Positions 38,280-59,518 of a stretch of 64,000 bases of DNA are shown one piece after another; within the stretch, counting starts at the first letter, position 1; each line of letters begins with the position of its first letter. The notes beneath the pieces were generated by a model that saw only the letters and a program-made list of their open reading frames with translations, made no database searches and was not told the DNA's origin. A program made the position numbers and the translations under genes. Source of the stretch: Mesorhizobium sp. CAU 1732 (GTDB lineage Bacteria; Pseudomonadota; Alphaproteobacteria; Rhizobiales; Rhizobiaceae); NCBI RefSeq assembly GCF_039888675.1, contig NZ_JBDQQR010000001.1, positions 2,232,001-2,296,000 on the forward strand, written 5' to 3'.

Positions 38280-38708
38280 ATGGCTAAGAAAATTGCAGGC
38301 CAGCTCAAGCTTCAGGTAGCTGCGGGATCGGCGACGCCGTCGCCCCCGATCGGCCCTGCGCTTGGTCAGCGTGGCATCAACATCATGGAATTCTGCAAGG
38401 CGTTCAACGCCCAGACGCAGGAGATGGAGAAGGGTCAGCCCATCCCCGTCGTGATCACCTATTACCAGGACAAGTCGTTCACCTTCGTCATGAAGACGCC
38501 TCCGGTGAGCTACTTCCTCAAGAAGGCCGCCAACCTCAAGTCGGGCTCGAAGGAGCCGGGCAAGGCGAAGGCCGGCGAGATTTCGCGCGCCAAGGTGCGT
38601 GAGATCGCCGAAGCGAAGATGAAGGACCTGAACGCAAACGACGTGGACGCGGCGATGCGCATGGTCGAAGGCTCTGCCCGTTCGATGGGCCTGGAAGTGG
38701 TGGGCTGA
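38280..38708 (+). CDS. rplK: 50S ribosomal protein L11
   Basis: A 142-residue protein of the GTPase-associated centre. N-terminal domain with [21 protein letters not shown], whose prolines form the thiostrepton-binding face. The C-terminal domain binds 23S rRNA ([19 protein letters not shown]). The leader of 177 bp to nusG has a candidate L1 site. Length is normal. Confidence 0.98.
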   Translation: MAKKIAGQLKLQVAAGSATPSPPIGPALGQRGINIMEFCKAFNAQTQEMEKGQPIPVVITYYQDKSFTFVMKTPPVSYFLKKAANLKSGSKEPGKAKAGEISRAKVREIAEAKMKDLNANDVDAAMRMVEGSARSMGLEVVG

Positions 38709-38712
38709 TCAG

Positions 38713-39414
38713 ATGGCAAGCAAAGTAGCAAAGCGCGTTGCAAAGTCGCGTGAAGGCATCGATCCCGACAAGCAGTACGACCTCTCCGAGGCCCTGAAGC
38801 TGCTTAAGGACCGTTCGACCGTCAAGTTCGACGAGACCGTCGAAGTCGCCATGAACCTGGGCGTCGACCCGCGTCATGCGGACCAGATGGTCCGCGGCGT
38901 GGTCAATCTGCCGAACGGCACCGGCCGCACGGTCCGCGTTGCCGTGTTCGCACGCGGCGACAAGGCTGACGAGGCGACGGCTGCCGGCGCGGACATCGTC
39001 GGTGCGGAAGAGCTGGTCGAGATCGTCCAGAAGGGCGAGATCAACTTCGATCGCTGCATCGCGACCCCCGACATGATGCCGCTGGTCGGCCGTCTCGGTA
39101 AGGTGCTCGGCCCTCGCGGCATGATGCCGAACCCGAAGGTCGGCACGGTGACCACCGACGTCGCTGCCGCCGTGAAGGCTTCCAAGGGCGGCGCCGTCGA
39201 GTTCCGCGTCGAGAAGGCGGGCATCGTCCACGCCGGCATCGGCAAGGTGTCGTTCGACGTCAAGGCGCTTGAAGAGAACATCAAGGCGTTTGCAGACGCG
39301 GTGATCAAGGCAAAGCCGACGGGTGCCAAGGGCAACTACGTCAAGCGCGTCGCGGTCTCCTCGACCATGGGACCGGGCCTCAAGCTCGACCCGGCAAGCG
39401 TTACCGCCGCCTGA
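38713..39414 (+). CDS. rplA: 50S ribosomal protein L1
   Basis: A 233-residue protein of the L1 stalk and the likely translational repressor of rplK-rplA. Signatures are [41 protein letters not shown] (split here by a space), and the C-terminal [14 protein letters not shown]. It begins four bases after rplK, so the two are translationally coupled. Confidence 0.98.
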   Translation: MASKVAKRVAKSREGIDPDKQYDLSEALKLLKDRSTVKFDETVEVAMNLGVDPRHADQMVRGVVNLPNGTGRTVRVAVFARGDKADEATAAGADIVGAEELVEIVQKGEINFDRCIATPDMMPLVGRLGKVLGPRGMMPNPKVGTVTTDVAAAVKASKGGAVEFRVEKAGIVHAGIGKVSFDVKALEENIKAFADAVIKAKPTGAKGNYVKRVAVSSTMGPGLKLDPASVTAA

Positions 39415-39789
39415 TGGCGGCAGGGCGCGGCATGCTCCGCGCCCGATGAAGAATTCCGGATCCCGGTTTCGGGGTCCGGATGTCGGGAGGAAACTCCCGG
39501 CATCCTGTCCGAGATTGCAGGCGGCATCAGGTTAGCCCTGGTCCTTAATTCGCATGGGCCTGCATGAGACGGGTAAGAGCAGACAAGGAGGGTGCATCGC
39601 GCCCGCTTTGGAAGTTCGAACCGTGATTGCCTTTTGTCTGCGCATCCGAGGATTTCGGTCCGACGGTGTGGCGAAAGGGGACAGGATCCTCGAGCGTCGC
39701 TCGGGTGGTCTCTCTAAAGGAACCGTCCCGCGCGACAAAAGGCAACCGATGGCCGTCCGACAAGGGCGGTTGTCAACTGGAGATAGGCA
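39415..39789 (+). promoter_or_regulatory. rplJ-rplL leader region (L10-type autoregulatory leader)
   Basis: This 375-bp gap is full of structure and has no gene. Three local hairpins come first: GGGCGCGG/CCGCGCCC (39423-39444), TCCGGATCCC/GGGGTCCGGA (39455-39480) and CGGGAG-GAAA-CTCCCG (39484-39499). Then a long-range stem: TTGCCTTTTGTC (39627-39638) pairs perfectly with GACAAAAGGCAA (39734-39745) and extends by GCGC/GCGC after one bulged T. Inside, CGAGGAT (39647-39653) pairs with ATCCTCG (39686-39692). The layout matches the place where L10(L12)4 binds to repress rplJL in other bacteria. Confidence 0.7.
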
Positions 39790-40308
39790 GTGGATAGAGC
39801 GGAAAAACGCGAATTCGTCACGGGCCTGAACGATGTGTTTTCGAGCACGGGTTCAGTGGTCGTGGCCCACTACGCCGGTCTGACCGTGGCAAACATGAAC
39901 GACCTTCGGTCGAAAATGCGTGCTGCCGGCGGTACCGTCAAAGTCGCGAAGAACCGTCTCGCCATAATCGCTCTTCAGGGCACGGAATCCGAAGGCATGA
40001 AGGATCTGTTCAAAGGACAGACCCTGATCGCCTATGCGGAGGATCCGGTCGCGGCTCCCAAGGTCGCATCCGATTTTGCCAAGGCGAATGACAAGCTCGT
40101 CATTCTCGGTGGCTCGATGGGATCGACTGCGCTCGACGCCGACGGTGTGAAGGCACTCGCCACCATGCCGTCGCTGGACGAACTCAGGGCCAAGATCGTC
40201 GGCATGATTCAGACGCCGGCAACCCGGATCGCAGCGGTCGTCAACGCACCGGCAGGAAATCTTGCCCGCGTTATCGGCGCTTATGCCCGGAAGGACGAGG
40301 CGGCGTGA
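39790..40308 (+). CDS. rplJ: 50S ribosomal protein L10
   Basis: A 172-residue base of the L7/L12 stalk. It starts with GTG ([15 protein letters not shown]) preceded by GGAG, and has [22 protein letters not shown] and [11 protein letters not shown], typical of L10. The C-terminal helix (after about residue 135) carries the L12-dimer binding sites. Translation is probably controlled by the structured leader just upstream. Confidence 0.97.
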   Translation: MDRAEKREFVTGLNDVFSSTGSVVVAHYAGLTVANMNDLRSKMRAAGGTVKVAKNRLAIIALQGTESEGMKDLFKGQTLIAYAEDPVAAPKVASDFAKANDKLVILGGSMGSTALDADGVKALATMPSLDELRAKIVGMIQTPATRIAAVVNAPAGNLARVIGAYARKDEAA

Positions 40309-40362
40309 GGCCGTTCCTCAACAATCATCAACACGTGTTCGTACTTTTGAAGGAATTGAAAA

Positions 40363-40740
<378 letters not shown>

Positions 40741-40757
40741 TCTTGCAAACTGATTTC

Positions 40758-40780
40758 GGCGGACGGGTTTTCCGTCCGCC
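40758..40780 (+). terminator. hairpin in rplL-rpoB gap (attenuator/processing site)
   Basis: GGCGGACGG-GTTTT-CCGTCCGCC, a 9-bp perfect stem 17 bp after rplL. There is no T-run after it, so partial termination or RNase processing is more likely than full termination. E. coli has an attenuator and RNase III site in the same gap. Confidence 0.55.
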
Positions 40781-40856
40781 GGTCTCGCATGGGAATGCTC
40801 AGATGCGGGACGAAGATGACAAACCTCTTTCCTGTGGGCCGGCGGCGGCCTTCAGG

Positions 40857-40878
40857 AAACGGGTTTTTACCCGTTTTT
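40857..40878 (+). terminator. second hairpin with T-tract in rplL-rpoB gap (candidate attenuator)
   Basis: AAACGGGT-TTTT-ACCCGTTT followed by further Ts (to 40878), a short intrinsic-terminator shape about 70 bp before rpoB. It would reduce RNA polymerase subunit synthesis relative to L7/L12. Confidence 0.6.
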
Positions 40879-40946
40879 GAAGGATTGCGTGCGTTTCGCG
40901 CGCAGTGAATTTGGCAAGAATGCCAAAAAGGCAGCAAGGAGCGACG

Positions 40947-45113
<4,167 letters not shown>

Positions 45114-45124
45114 CGGCGCAAAAG

Positions 45125-45151
45125 GCGCCGCGGGGCAGGGCTCCGCGGCGC
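45125..45151 (+). other. rpoB-rpoC intergenic hairpin
   Basis: GCGCCGCGG / CCGCGGCGC, a 9-bp GC-only stem 11 bp after the rpoB stop, without a T-run. It probably stabilises or is processed in the mRNA rather than terminating it. Confidence 0.55.
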
Positions 45152-45273
45152 GACCGCTCGTCATGGAGCGGCAGGATCGGAAACGGTCCGCAGGCCAATG
45201 AAGGTGACGAAGCGCTCCGCGCCGTCGCCGATGACACATTCAAGGGGCTTTTTGCCCCGACAAGGAGAACGGC

Positions 45274-49473
<4,200 letters not shown>

Positions 49474-49499
49474 GCTTTCGGCTCATCCATCACAGTTGC

Positions 49500-49533
49500 A
49501 AAAAGGCCGCCGGTTTCGACCGGCGGCCTTTTT
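49500..49533 (+). terminator. strong rho-independent terminator of the rplKAJL-rpoBC unit
   Basis: AAAAAGGCCGCCGGT-TTCG-ACCGGCGGCCTTTTT: a 15-bp perfect stem capped by the very stable UUCG tetraloop, with A-tract and T-tract so it can act in both directions. Confidence 0.93.
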
Positions 49534-49736
49534 CGTGGCGCGGGGCACATCGGTCGATCAGGTGGCGCCGGCACGTGGGCGGCATGCCGGACCTAGATCG
49601 CCAGCGGTGGAGTATCCACCATTTGATGAGCGGCGCGGCGCATTATGTCCTGGCAACTGTCTGGCGACACTCCATAAGCATCTGCTAGTGTAGCTGTGAT
49701 GGGTGGGAGTATAGTGGTATTTTCGACGATGATTTT

Positions 49737-50861
49737 GTGCGGCGCACATCGTCTGTCGTCTCAGAGGTATTGAGAGACGCGGCGTGGGGACGCTCGAACT
49801 GGGGTGAAGCGTGCCTGGCGCTGGCGGAAGCCTTGCCGGGGTCGGCTTCGTCTATCGCCAATTACGATTTTCCACGCGTTGCCATGAATGCCAGCTACCA
49901 GGGCGGCATTGAGCAGGACCGTCTCGTATCCTACCTGGATTACTATTTCAGCATCAATCCGTGGGCTGATCACTGGTTGACGGCGCCATCCGAAGCCGTG
50001 TCGATCTCGGAGCGAGACTGCCCGTCCTCGGCGTTCAGGAACACCGAATTCTTCAACGACTGGCTGGCGCCCCAGGGCAACATGGAGGCCGCTGTCGGCG
50101 CGCGCATCGACGTCGACGCGCACAACATCATTCATTTTGCCTGGCACTATCCGCTGGACTATGCCCCGCGCTACGATGAGCCGGCAGCCGCGATCGCTCG
50201 ACGGCTGGTGCCGGCTCTCAACATGGCGGTTGCAAACGAGACGCTTCTGCGCGGCAGGATCGATGCCGGTCTGCGCCTCGGCCGGCTTATGGAGCAGATC
50301 GACGGCGCGGCCATGCTGGTTGATCGCCATCGCAAGCTACGCGAGGCCAATACCAAGGCCGCCGCCGGCTTGAGTGCCGGCACGGTCTTCTCTGCCGCAT
50401 CGAACGTCCTGCAACTTCGGGATACTGCCGCCCAACGATGGCTCGATGAATCGGTCGTAAGGCTGGCGGCGGGGCTGCCGCTCAGGGCGAGTTCAATGAT
50501 GTTCGCGATCGGCGAGCAGGTCTACAGTCTGGCGGTGGCCCTTGCACCGGAGATGCCGGAGCCGGGTGCCATTCTCTTGGTGCGGCCGCAGCAACTCGTA
50601 CTCGTCGTGTTGAAGCTCCTGGTCGGCGCGGAGATGCGTATCGACGAAGCAAGCCTGCGCTTTGCATTCGGCTTGTCGGCGTCCGAAATCCGCCTCTGCG
50701 AACTTCTCGTCAACGGTCACTCGCTCAGCGATGCCGCCCGACTGCTGAAATTGTCGGATGGAACGATCCGCCAGCGGGTTAAGATCATCTTCCACAAGAC
50801 GCACACACACCGCCAGGGCGAGCTGATCGCGGTTCTGGGACGGTTTTCACGCAGCGTCTGA
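49737..50861 (+). CDS. LuxR-type helix-turn-helix transcriptional regulator
   Basis: A protein of up to 374 residues. The last 65 residues form a LuxR/GerE-like HTH: FGLSASEIRLCELLVNGHSLSDAARLLKLSDGTIRQRVKIIF. The N-terminal 300 residues look like a PAS/GAF-type sensor region (WADHWLTAPSEAVSISERD..., LLRGRIDAGLRLGRLMEQIDGAAMLVDRHRKLREAN) but match no recognised ligand domain; the acyl-homoserine-lactone-binding motifs of true quorum regulators are not seen. The GTG start at 49737 has no clear ribosome site, so the N-terminus is uncertain. It is inserted between rpoC and rpsL. Confidence 0.8.
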   Translation: MRRTSSVVSEVLRDAAWGRSNWGEACLALAEALPGSASSIANYDFPRVAMNASYQGGIEQDRLVSYLDYYFSINPWADHWLTAPSEAVSISERDCPSSAFRNTEFFNDWLAPQGNMEAAVGARIDVDAHNIIHFAWHYPLDYAPRYDEPAAAIARRLVPALNMAVANETLLRGRIDAGLRLGRLMEQIDGAAMLVDRHRKLREANTKAAAGLSAGTVFSAASNVLQLRDTAAQRWLDESVVRLAAGLPLRASSMMFAIGEQVYSLAVALAPEMPEPGAILLVRPQQLVLVVLKLLVGAEMRIDEASLRFAFGLSASEIRLCELLVNGHSLSDAARLLKLSDGTIRQRVKIIFHKTHTHRQGELIAVLGRFSRSV

Positions 50862-50871
50862 CCCGCCGTTA

Positions 50872-50921
50872 GAGCATCGGACCGAAAAGTGGAGGCCGGT
50901 TTTCGGGCGGCGGCGATGCTC
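50872..50921. repeat. Rhizobiales-type intergenic palindromic repeat
   Basis: The outer arms GAGCATCG (50872-50879) and CGATGCTC (50914-50921) are perfect inverted repeats. Inside are CCGAAAAGTGG and CCGGTTTTCGG, which also pair. The form GAGCAT...CCGAAAAGTG...GGTTTTCGG...ATGCTC is a family I recognise as abundant between genes in Rhizobiales. Only one copy was noticed in this window. Confidence 0.65.
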
Positions 50922-51129
50922 AAACCAAGAGAGAGATCGCCACATGTGCGTCCGTCAGGATGCACCGCGATCTATGCCTAACGGCACTGTGTTTGCCGAC
51001 ATCCCATTTGGGAGTAGGTGACTTCGCGCCATGGCGGTATATGAGAGGTGGGGTGGGGCGATCGCGATTCTGTCGCGGTCCCATGCTCCAAGGGTGTGGT
51101 TCGAAATTTTCGGGATCGCATACCAATTT

Positions 51130-51166
51130 ACCGCCTGGTTGGTGGCCCCTAGCCAGGCGGTTCTTT
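51130..51166 (+). terminator. orphan rho-independent terminator (+ strand)
   Basis: ACCGCCTGGTT (51130-51140) pairs with AGCCAGGCGGT (51151-51161), an 11-bp stem with one G-T pair, followed by TTCTTT. It ends a + strand transcript, either a long LuxR 3' UTR or a separate small RNA. Confidence 0.75.
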
Positions 51167-51242
51167 ACCCGAGCATAGGAACGCTGCCGAGCCCGTCGCG
51201 TCGTTTCGCCGGCGGTGATGCAGGCCTGCGGCATCCGGGGCC

Positions 51243-51524
51243 TTAAAACGTCTCGTTGAAGGTCACGATCGAGACCTCGCCCTCGAGTGCGCCTTGCCAC
51301 GCTGAAAGATGCGGCTCGTCCTCGGGCGATCCCTCCATGTCGCCGATTTGATCCAGCTCGACTTCGGCATATCCTTCGCGTGCGAGCGCTTCGAGCGTCA
51401 GGCGGACGGCAGAATCATCGTCGGGTGCTACGAGCATCACGTGAACGCCCTGCGACTCGCCACCCTTTTTGCGCCAGACTCGCCCGACGATCACTGTCAC
51501 GGGCCTTTGATCATTGTCGTTCAT
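51243..51524 (-). CDS. conserved hypothetical protein (93 residues)
   Basis: A small acidic protein with a start MNDNDQRPVTVIVGRVWRKKGG and AAGGGA eight bases upstream of the ATG at 51524. The body (GVHVMLVAPDDDSAVRLTLEALAREGYAEVEL) looks like an alternating alpha/beta fold with about 90 residues, and the end EGEVSIVTFNETF is beta-like. No motif for catalysis or DNA binding is clear. It is the only minus-strand gene between 34.7 kb and the window end. Small genes at this place between rpoC and rpsL occur in other rhizobia (recalled, unverified). Confidence 0.8.
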   Translation of the reverse strand: MNDNDQRPVTVIVGRVWRKKGGESQGVHVMLVAPDDDSAVRLTLEALAREGYAEVELDQIGDMEGSPEDEPHLSAWQGALEGEVSIVTFNETF

Positions 51525-51715
51525 AGGCTGATTCCCTTGATGGATAGCTGGACTGTGATTCCTTTATGCGGCTATTCGCACGGTGACCTGTGTGATGAAC
51601 AGGATTTATGGCCTCAGGAAGTGCCGTATTCGGGTGGCGAAACGAAATTTTCGTAATCCAATCCTGTCGAGTGGCCAAACAGGCCCCGGATCGGTGGTTT
51701 TCGGGGCAGGCGGGG

Positions 51716-51744
51716 TTGACGATGCACCGTGTTGGGGGTAGAAG
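51716..51744 (+). promoter_or_regulatory. predicted promoter of the str operon (rpsL-rpsG-fusA-tuf)
   Basis: TTGACG (51716-51721), a 17-base spacer, TAGAAG (51739-51744). It is the only good promoter in the gap between the 51524 gene and rpsL. Confidence 0.65.
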
Positions 51745-51851
51745 CCGCCTCGTCTGAGCCGATGTGAGGCTTTCTTTTCCGGAGCGACACGCTCTGGAGT
51801 TGGCCTCAAACAGGGTTCGTTTTACGAGTGAATGCACATCTCCGGCTTGCA

Positions 51852-51915
51852 CGAAGCGTTCGACGCTTCCTCTGCGTTTGTTCGGGCAGGACCGCCTCAA
51901 GCGGTTTTTTGCCCG
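51852..51915 (+). promoter_or_regulatory. structured rpsL leader with candidate attenuator
   Basis: First hairpin GAAGCG / CGCTTC (51852-51857, 51863-51868). Second, nested: inner ACCGC-CTCAA-GCGGT followed by a T-run (51890-51909) has intrinsic-terminator shape, and outer TCGGGCA / TGCCCGA (51881-51887, 51909-51915) encloses it and would absorb the end of the T-run. The two pairings could coexist or compete. Confidence 0.5.
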
Positions 51916-51994
51916 AATTGCTGTATGGGTACGTCACTCAGAACGGCTCTGTGAAGGGCTTGAGACACGAGATTTTAGATAGAAGGAAGGTTTG

Positions 51995-52366
51995 ATGCCT
52001 ACCGTCAACCAGCTGATCCGCAAGCCACGCATAGCGCCGGTGAAGCGTAATAAGGTCCCGGCGATGCAGCAGAACCCGCAGAAGCGGGGCGTCTGCACGC
52101 GCGTCTACACGACCACTCCGAAGAAGCCGAACTCGGCTCTCCGCAAGGTCGCAAAGATCCGTCTTGTCAATGGCTTCGAGGTCATCGGCTACATTCCTGG
52201 TGAAGGCCATAACCTTCAGGAGCACTCCGTGGTGATGATCCGCGGCGGCCGCGTGAAGGATCTTCCGGGTGTGCGATACCACATCATCCGTGGCGTGCTC
52301 GATACGCAGGGTGTGAAGAACCGCAAGCAGCGCCGTTCGAAGTACGGCGCCAAGCGTCCGAAGTAA
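51995..52366 (+). CDS. rpsL: 30S ribosomal protein S12
   Basis: A 123-residue protein at the decoding centre. The wild-type (streptomycin-sensitive) residue K43 is present in [13 protein letters not shown], and the second loop [14 protein letters not shown] is intact. The ATG at 51995 has AGGAAGG upstream; a TTG one codon earlier is not needed. First gene of the str operon. Confidence 0.98.
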   Translation: MPTVNQLIRKPRIAPVKRNKVPAMQQNPQKRGVCTRVYTTTPKKPNSALRKVAKIRLVNGFEVIGYIPGEGHNLQEHSVVMIRGGRVKDLPGVRYHIIRGVLDTQGVKNRKQRRSKYGAKRPK

Positions 52367-52414
52367 GGTTTACCCGGCGCCGGTGCGTTCTGCGCATTGG
52401 GCCGACGATCGTGA

Positions 52415-52897
<483 letters not shown>

Positions 52898-52924
52898 TCC
52901 GGCGAGCAGGATAGAGGCACCACC

Positions 52925-55015
<2,091 letters not shown>

Positions 55016-55078
55016 CCGATATCGGACGCGAAGCGGAAATAGCAGCCCGAACGGGCGCAGAAGGAATGGAGAACTCAC

Positions 55079-56254
<1,176 letters not shown>

Positions 56255-56273
56255 GAAGATCAACAGGGTCTGT

Positions 56274-56295
56274 CGCGGGCGCATCATTGCCCGCG
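56274..56295 (+). other. hairpin between tuf copy 2 and rpsJ
   Basis: CGCGGGC / GCCCGCG, a 7-bp stem with 8-base loop, no T-run. It is the only clear structure in the 69-bp gap; a large enteric-type S10 leader is absent. Confidence 0.45.
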
Positions 56296-56323
56296 TCCGC
56301 GGAAGACTTGAAGGAATTGACGC

Positions 56324-56632
<309 letters not shown>

Positions 56633-56735
56633 GGCTGAAACATGAGCCTGCCGGGCAGTGCCCGAATGGCTCCTCTGAAGGAACAAGAGGCGGAAGGGGC
56701 ATGCCCCGACCGGGAACTCTGAAGGAACAGAACCG

Positions 56736-57467
56736 ATGCGTTCAGGTGTTATCGCACAGAAAATCGGGATGACGCGCGTCTACAACGACGCTGGCGAGCA
56801 TGTGCCTGTCACAGTCCTCCGCATGGAGAACTGCCAGGTCGTTGCTCAGCGTACCCAGGAAAAGAATGGCTATACGGCGGTCCAGTTGGGCGTCGGTCTT
56901 GCCAAGGTCAAGAACACGTCGAAGGCGCTGCGCGGACATTTCGCGACCGCTTCCGTCGAGCCGAAGGCGAAGGTCGCGGAGTTCCGCGTATCGCCGGAGA
57001 ACCTGATCGATGTCGGTCTGGAGATCACGGTCGAGCATTTCGTCGCCGGCCAGAAGGTCGACGTGACGGGCACCTCGATCGGTAAGGGTTTCCAGGGTGT
57101 CATGAAGCGCCACAATTTCGGTGGCGGTCGCGCATCCCACGGTAACTCGGTGTCGCACCGTGCACACGGTTCGACCGGCCAGCGCCAGGACCCCGGCAAG
57201 GTGTTCAAGGGCAAGAAGATGGCCGGCCACATGGGCTCGACCCGCATCACTACGCAGAACGTCGAAGTCGTTTCGACCGATGCCGATCGTGGCCTGATCC
57301 TGATCCGCGGTGCGGTTCCGGGTTCCAAGGGCGCCTGGATCATGGTTCGCGACGCGATCAAGGTTCCGCTTCCGGACAACGCTCCGAAGCCGGCAGCCGT
57401 TCGCGCCGCCAAGAAGGAAGAAGCTCCGGCGGCCTCGTCCGCTCCGGCGACTGAGGGAGCGGAATAA
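56736..57467 (+). CDS. rplC: 50S ribosomal protein L3
   Basis: A 243-residue early-assembly protein near the peptidyl-transferase centre. [18 protein letters not shown] opens it, with [22 protein letters not shown] and the [26 protein letters not shown] extension (shown in two overlapping parts across that loop). The C-terminal Ala/Pro/Glu-rich tail is a common alphaproteobacterial addition. Its TAATG junction overlaps rplD. Confidence 0.98.
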   Translation: MRSGVIAQKIGMTRVYNDAGEHVPVTVLRMENCQVVAQRTQEKNGYTAVQLGVGLAKVKNTSKALRGHFATASVEPKAKVAEFRVSPENLIDVGLEITVEHFVAGQKVDVTGTSIGKGFQGVMKRHNFGGGRASHGNSVSHRAHGSTGQRQDPGKVFKGKKMAGHMGSTRITTQNVEVVSTDADRGLILIRGAVPGSKGAWIMVRDAIKVPLPDNAPKPAAVRAAKKEEAPAASSAPATEGAE

Positions 57468-58087
57468 TGGACATCAAGATCACCACGCTTGCCGGCGAAG
57501 ATGCCGGCAAGGTGAAGCTCTCCGACGAGATCTTCGGCCTGGACCCGCGCGAGGACATTCTGCAGCGCGTCGTTCGCTGGCAGCTCGCCAAGAAGCAGCA
57601 GGGCACGCACAAGGCCAAGGGCCGCGCGGAAATCGCGCGCACCGGCGCCAAGATGTACAAGCAGAAGGGTACGGGCCGCGCTCGTCACCACTCCGCACGC
57701 GCTCCGCAGTTCCGCGGCGGCGGCAAGGCACACGGCCCGGTCGTCCGCAGCCATGAGCATGACCTTCCCAAGAAGGTCCGTGCACTGGGCCTGCGTCACG
57801 CGCTCTCGGCGAAGGCCAAGGGTTCGAACCTGATCATCGTCGACGACCTCATGCTGTCCGAGGCCAAGACGAAGGCTCTGGTGACGAATTTCGCCAAGCT
57901 GGGTCTGACCAACGCACTGATGATCGGCGGCTCCGAGCTTGACCAGAACTTCAAGCGCGCTGCGATGAACATTCCGAACATCGACGTGCTGCCTATCCAG
58001 GGCATCAACGTTTACGACATCCTGCGCCGCGGCACGCTCGTGCTGTCGAAGTCCGCAGTAGAGGCTCTGGAGGAGCGGTTCAAATGA
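57467..58087 (+). CDS. rplD: 50S ribosomal protein L4
   Basis: A 206-residue protein; in E. coli it also represses the S10 operon. The tunnel loop is [20 protein letters not shown]. The start overlaps the last base of rplC (TAATG), so the genes are translationally coupled. Confidence 0.97.
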   Translation: MDIKITTLAGEDAGKVKLSDEIFGLDPREDILQRVVRWQLAKKQQGTHKAKGRAEIARTGAKMYKQKGTGRARHHSARAPQFRGGGKAHGPVVRSHEHDLPKKVRALGLRHALSAKAKGSNLIIVDDLMLSEAKTKALVTNFAKLGLTNALMIGGSELDQNFKRAAMNIPNIDVLPIQGINVYDILRRGTLVLSKSAVEALEERFK

Positions 58088-58377
58088 CTGATCTTCGCCA
58101 CTATGACGTGATCGTCTCCCCGGCGATCACTGAGAAGTCGACCATGGCTTCCGAATTCAACCAGGTGGTCTTCAACGTTGCCCGCAAGGCGACCAAGCCG
58201 GAGATCAAGGCTGCTGTCGAAGCGCTGTTCGGCGTGAAGGTGATGGCCGTCAACACGCTCCTGCGTAAGGGCAAGGTGAAGCGGTTCCGCGGCACCGTTG
58301 GCCGGCAGAGCGACGTGAAGAAGGCGGTTGTGACGCTGGCCGAAGGCCAGTCGATCGACGTCGCGACCGGTCTCTAA
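58084..58377 (+). CDS. rplW: 50S ribosomal protein L23
   Basis: A 97-residue protein at the tunnel exit, the docking site for trigger factor and [24 protein letters not shown] and the loop [15 protein letters not shown] are typical. ATGA overlap with rplD. Confidence 0.97.
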   Translation: MTDLRHYDVIVSPAITEKSTMASEFNQVVFNVARKATKPEIKAAVEALFGVKVMAVNTLLRKGKVKRFRGTVGRQSDVKKAVVTLAEGQSIDVATGL

Positions 58378-58388
58378 AGGACGGAACG

Positions 58389-59222
58389 ATGGCACTTAAG
58401 AAATATAACCCGATTACGCCGAGCACGCGCCAGCTCGTGATCGTCGACCGTTCGGGGCTCTACAAGGGCAAGCCTGTCAAGGGTTTGACCGAGGGCCTGA
58501 CGAAGTCCGGCGGACGCAACAACGCGGGCCGCATCACGAGCCGTTTCATCGGTGGTGGTCACAAGCGCACCTACCGCCTGATCGACTTCAAGCGCCGCAA
58601 GTTCGGCGTGTCGGCGACGGTCGAGCGCATCGAGTACGACCCGAACCGCACCGCGTTCATCGCGCTCATCAAATATGATGACGGTGAGCTGAGCTACATC
58701 CTGGCGCCGCAGCGTCTCGCAGCAGGCGACAAGGTCATCGCTGCCGAGAGCGCCGACGTGAAGCCGGGCAACGCGATGCCGCTGTCGGCCATGCCGGTCG
58801 GCACGATCATCCACAATGTCGAGCTGAAGCCGGGCAAGGGTGGTCAGGTTGCACGTTCGGCAGGTGCCTACGCACAGCTCGTCGGCCGCGACCAGGGCAT
58901 GGCGATCCTTCGCCTGAACTCGGGCGAGCAGCGCATCGTGCACGGCTCGTGCATTGCAACCGTCGGCGCCGTGTCCAATGCGGACCACGGCAACATCAAC
59001 GACGGCAAGGCTGGTCGTACGCGCTGGCGCGGCAAGCGCCCGCACAATCGCGGCGTCACCATGAACCCGGTCGACCATCCGCACGGCGGTGGTGAAGGCC
59101 GGACCTCGGGTGGTCGTCACCCGGTTTCCCCATGGGGCAAGCCGACCAAGGGTAAGAGAACGCGGTCCAACAAGTCGACCGACAAGTTCATCATGCGCTC
59201 GCGCCACCAGCGCAAGAGCTAA
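58389..59222 (+). CDS. rplB: 50S ribosomal protein L2
   Basis: A 277-residue protein needed for subunit joining and peptidyl transfer. [20 protein letters not shown] starts it; [20 protein letters not shown] carries the conserved histidine region of the active-site face; the C-terminus is basic (SRHQRKS-like). Eleven bp after rplW. Confidence 0.98.
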   Translation: MALKKYNPITPSTRQLVIVDRSGLYKGKPVKGLTEGLTKSGGRNNAGRITSRFIGGGHKRTYRLIDFKRRKFGVSATVERIEYDPNRTAFIALIKYDDGELSYILAPQRLAAGDKVIAAESADVKPGNAMPLSAMPVGTIIHNVELKPGKGGQVARSAGAYAQLVGRDQGMAILRLNSGEQRIVHGSCIATVGAVSNADHGNINDGKAGRTRWRGKRPHNRGVTMNPVDHPHGGGEGRTSGGRHPVSPWGKPTKGKRTRSNKSTDKFIMRSRHQRKS

Positions 59223-59238
59223 GGAAAGGTAGTCTGAC

Positions 59239-59517
59239 GTGACCCGTTCAGTTTGGAAAGGCCCGTTCGTCGACGGCTTCCTGCTCAAGAAGGCAGAAAA
59301 GGTTCGTGATGGCGGCCGCAACGAAGTGATCAAGATGTGGAGCCGTCGCTCCACCATCCTGCCGCAGTTCGTCGGTCTCACCTTTGGGGTGTACAACGGC
59401 CAGAAGCACGTCCCGGTCTCCGTGAACGAGGAGATGGTGGGCCACAAGTTCGGTGAATTCGCTCCGACCCGTACCTATTACGGCCACGGCGCGGACAAGA
59501 AGGCAAAGAGGAAGTAA
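59239..59517 (+). CDS. rpsS: 30S ribosomal protein S19
   Basis: A 92-residue 30S head protein. It starts with GTG (reading [19 protein letters not shown]), with AAGGAAAGG upstream. [20 protein letters not shown] closes it. Confidence 0.97.
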   Translation: MTRSVWKGPFVDGFLLKKAEKVRDGGRNEVIKMWSRRSTILPQFVGLTFGVYNGQKHVPVSVNEEMVGHKFGEFAPTRTYYGHGADKKAKRK

Positions 59518-59518
59518 C

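Larger units (their letters stand above)
50862..51242. other. 381-bp intergenic region with palindromic repeat, terminator and possible small RNA
   Basis: No supported protein gene; frames of about 70 codons here have no good ribosome site. It holds a rhizobial-type palindromic repeat (50872-50921), an interrupted palindrome CCCA-TT-TGGG (about 51003-51012), and a strong + strand terminator (51130-51166) that is 270 bp away from the nearest + strand stop codon. Confidence 0.5.
51525..51994. other. 470-bp region upstream of rpsL with promoter and structured leader
   Basis: No supported gene; the 129-codon minus-strand frame here lacks a ribosome site and coding character. The + strand carries a good promoter (51716-51744) and, downstream, two leader hairpins (51852-51868 and 51881-51915), leaving a leader of about 240 nt before the rpsL ATG. 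Confidence 0.6.

Noticed and set aside
50960..51178. 72-codon + strand frame in the gap after the LuxR gene
   Set aside because: No ribosome site, odd composition, and it ends inside the terminator hairpin.
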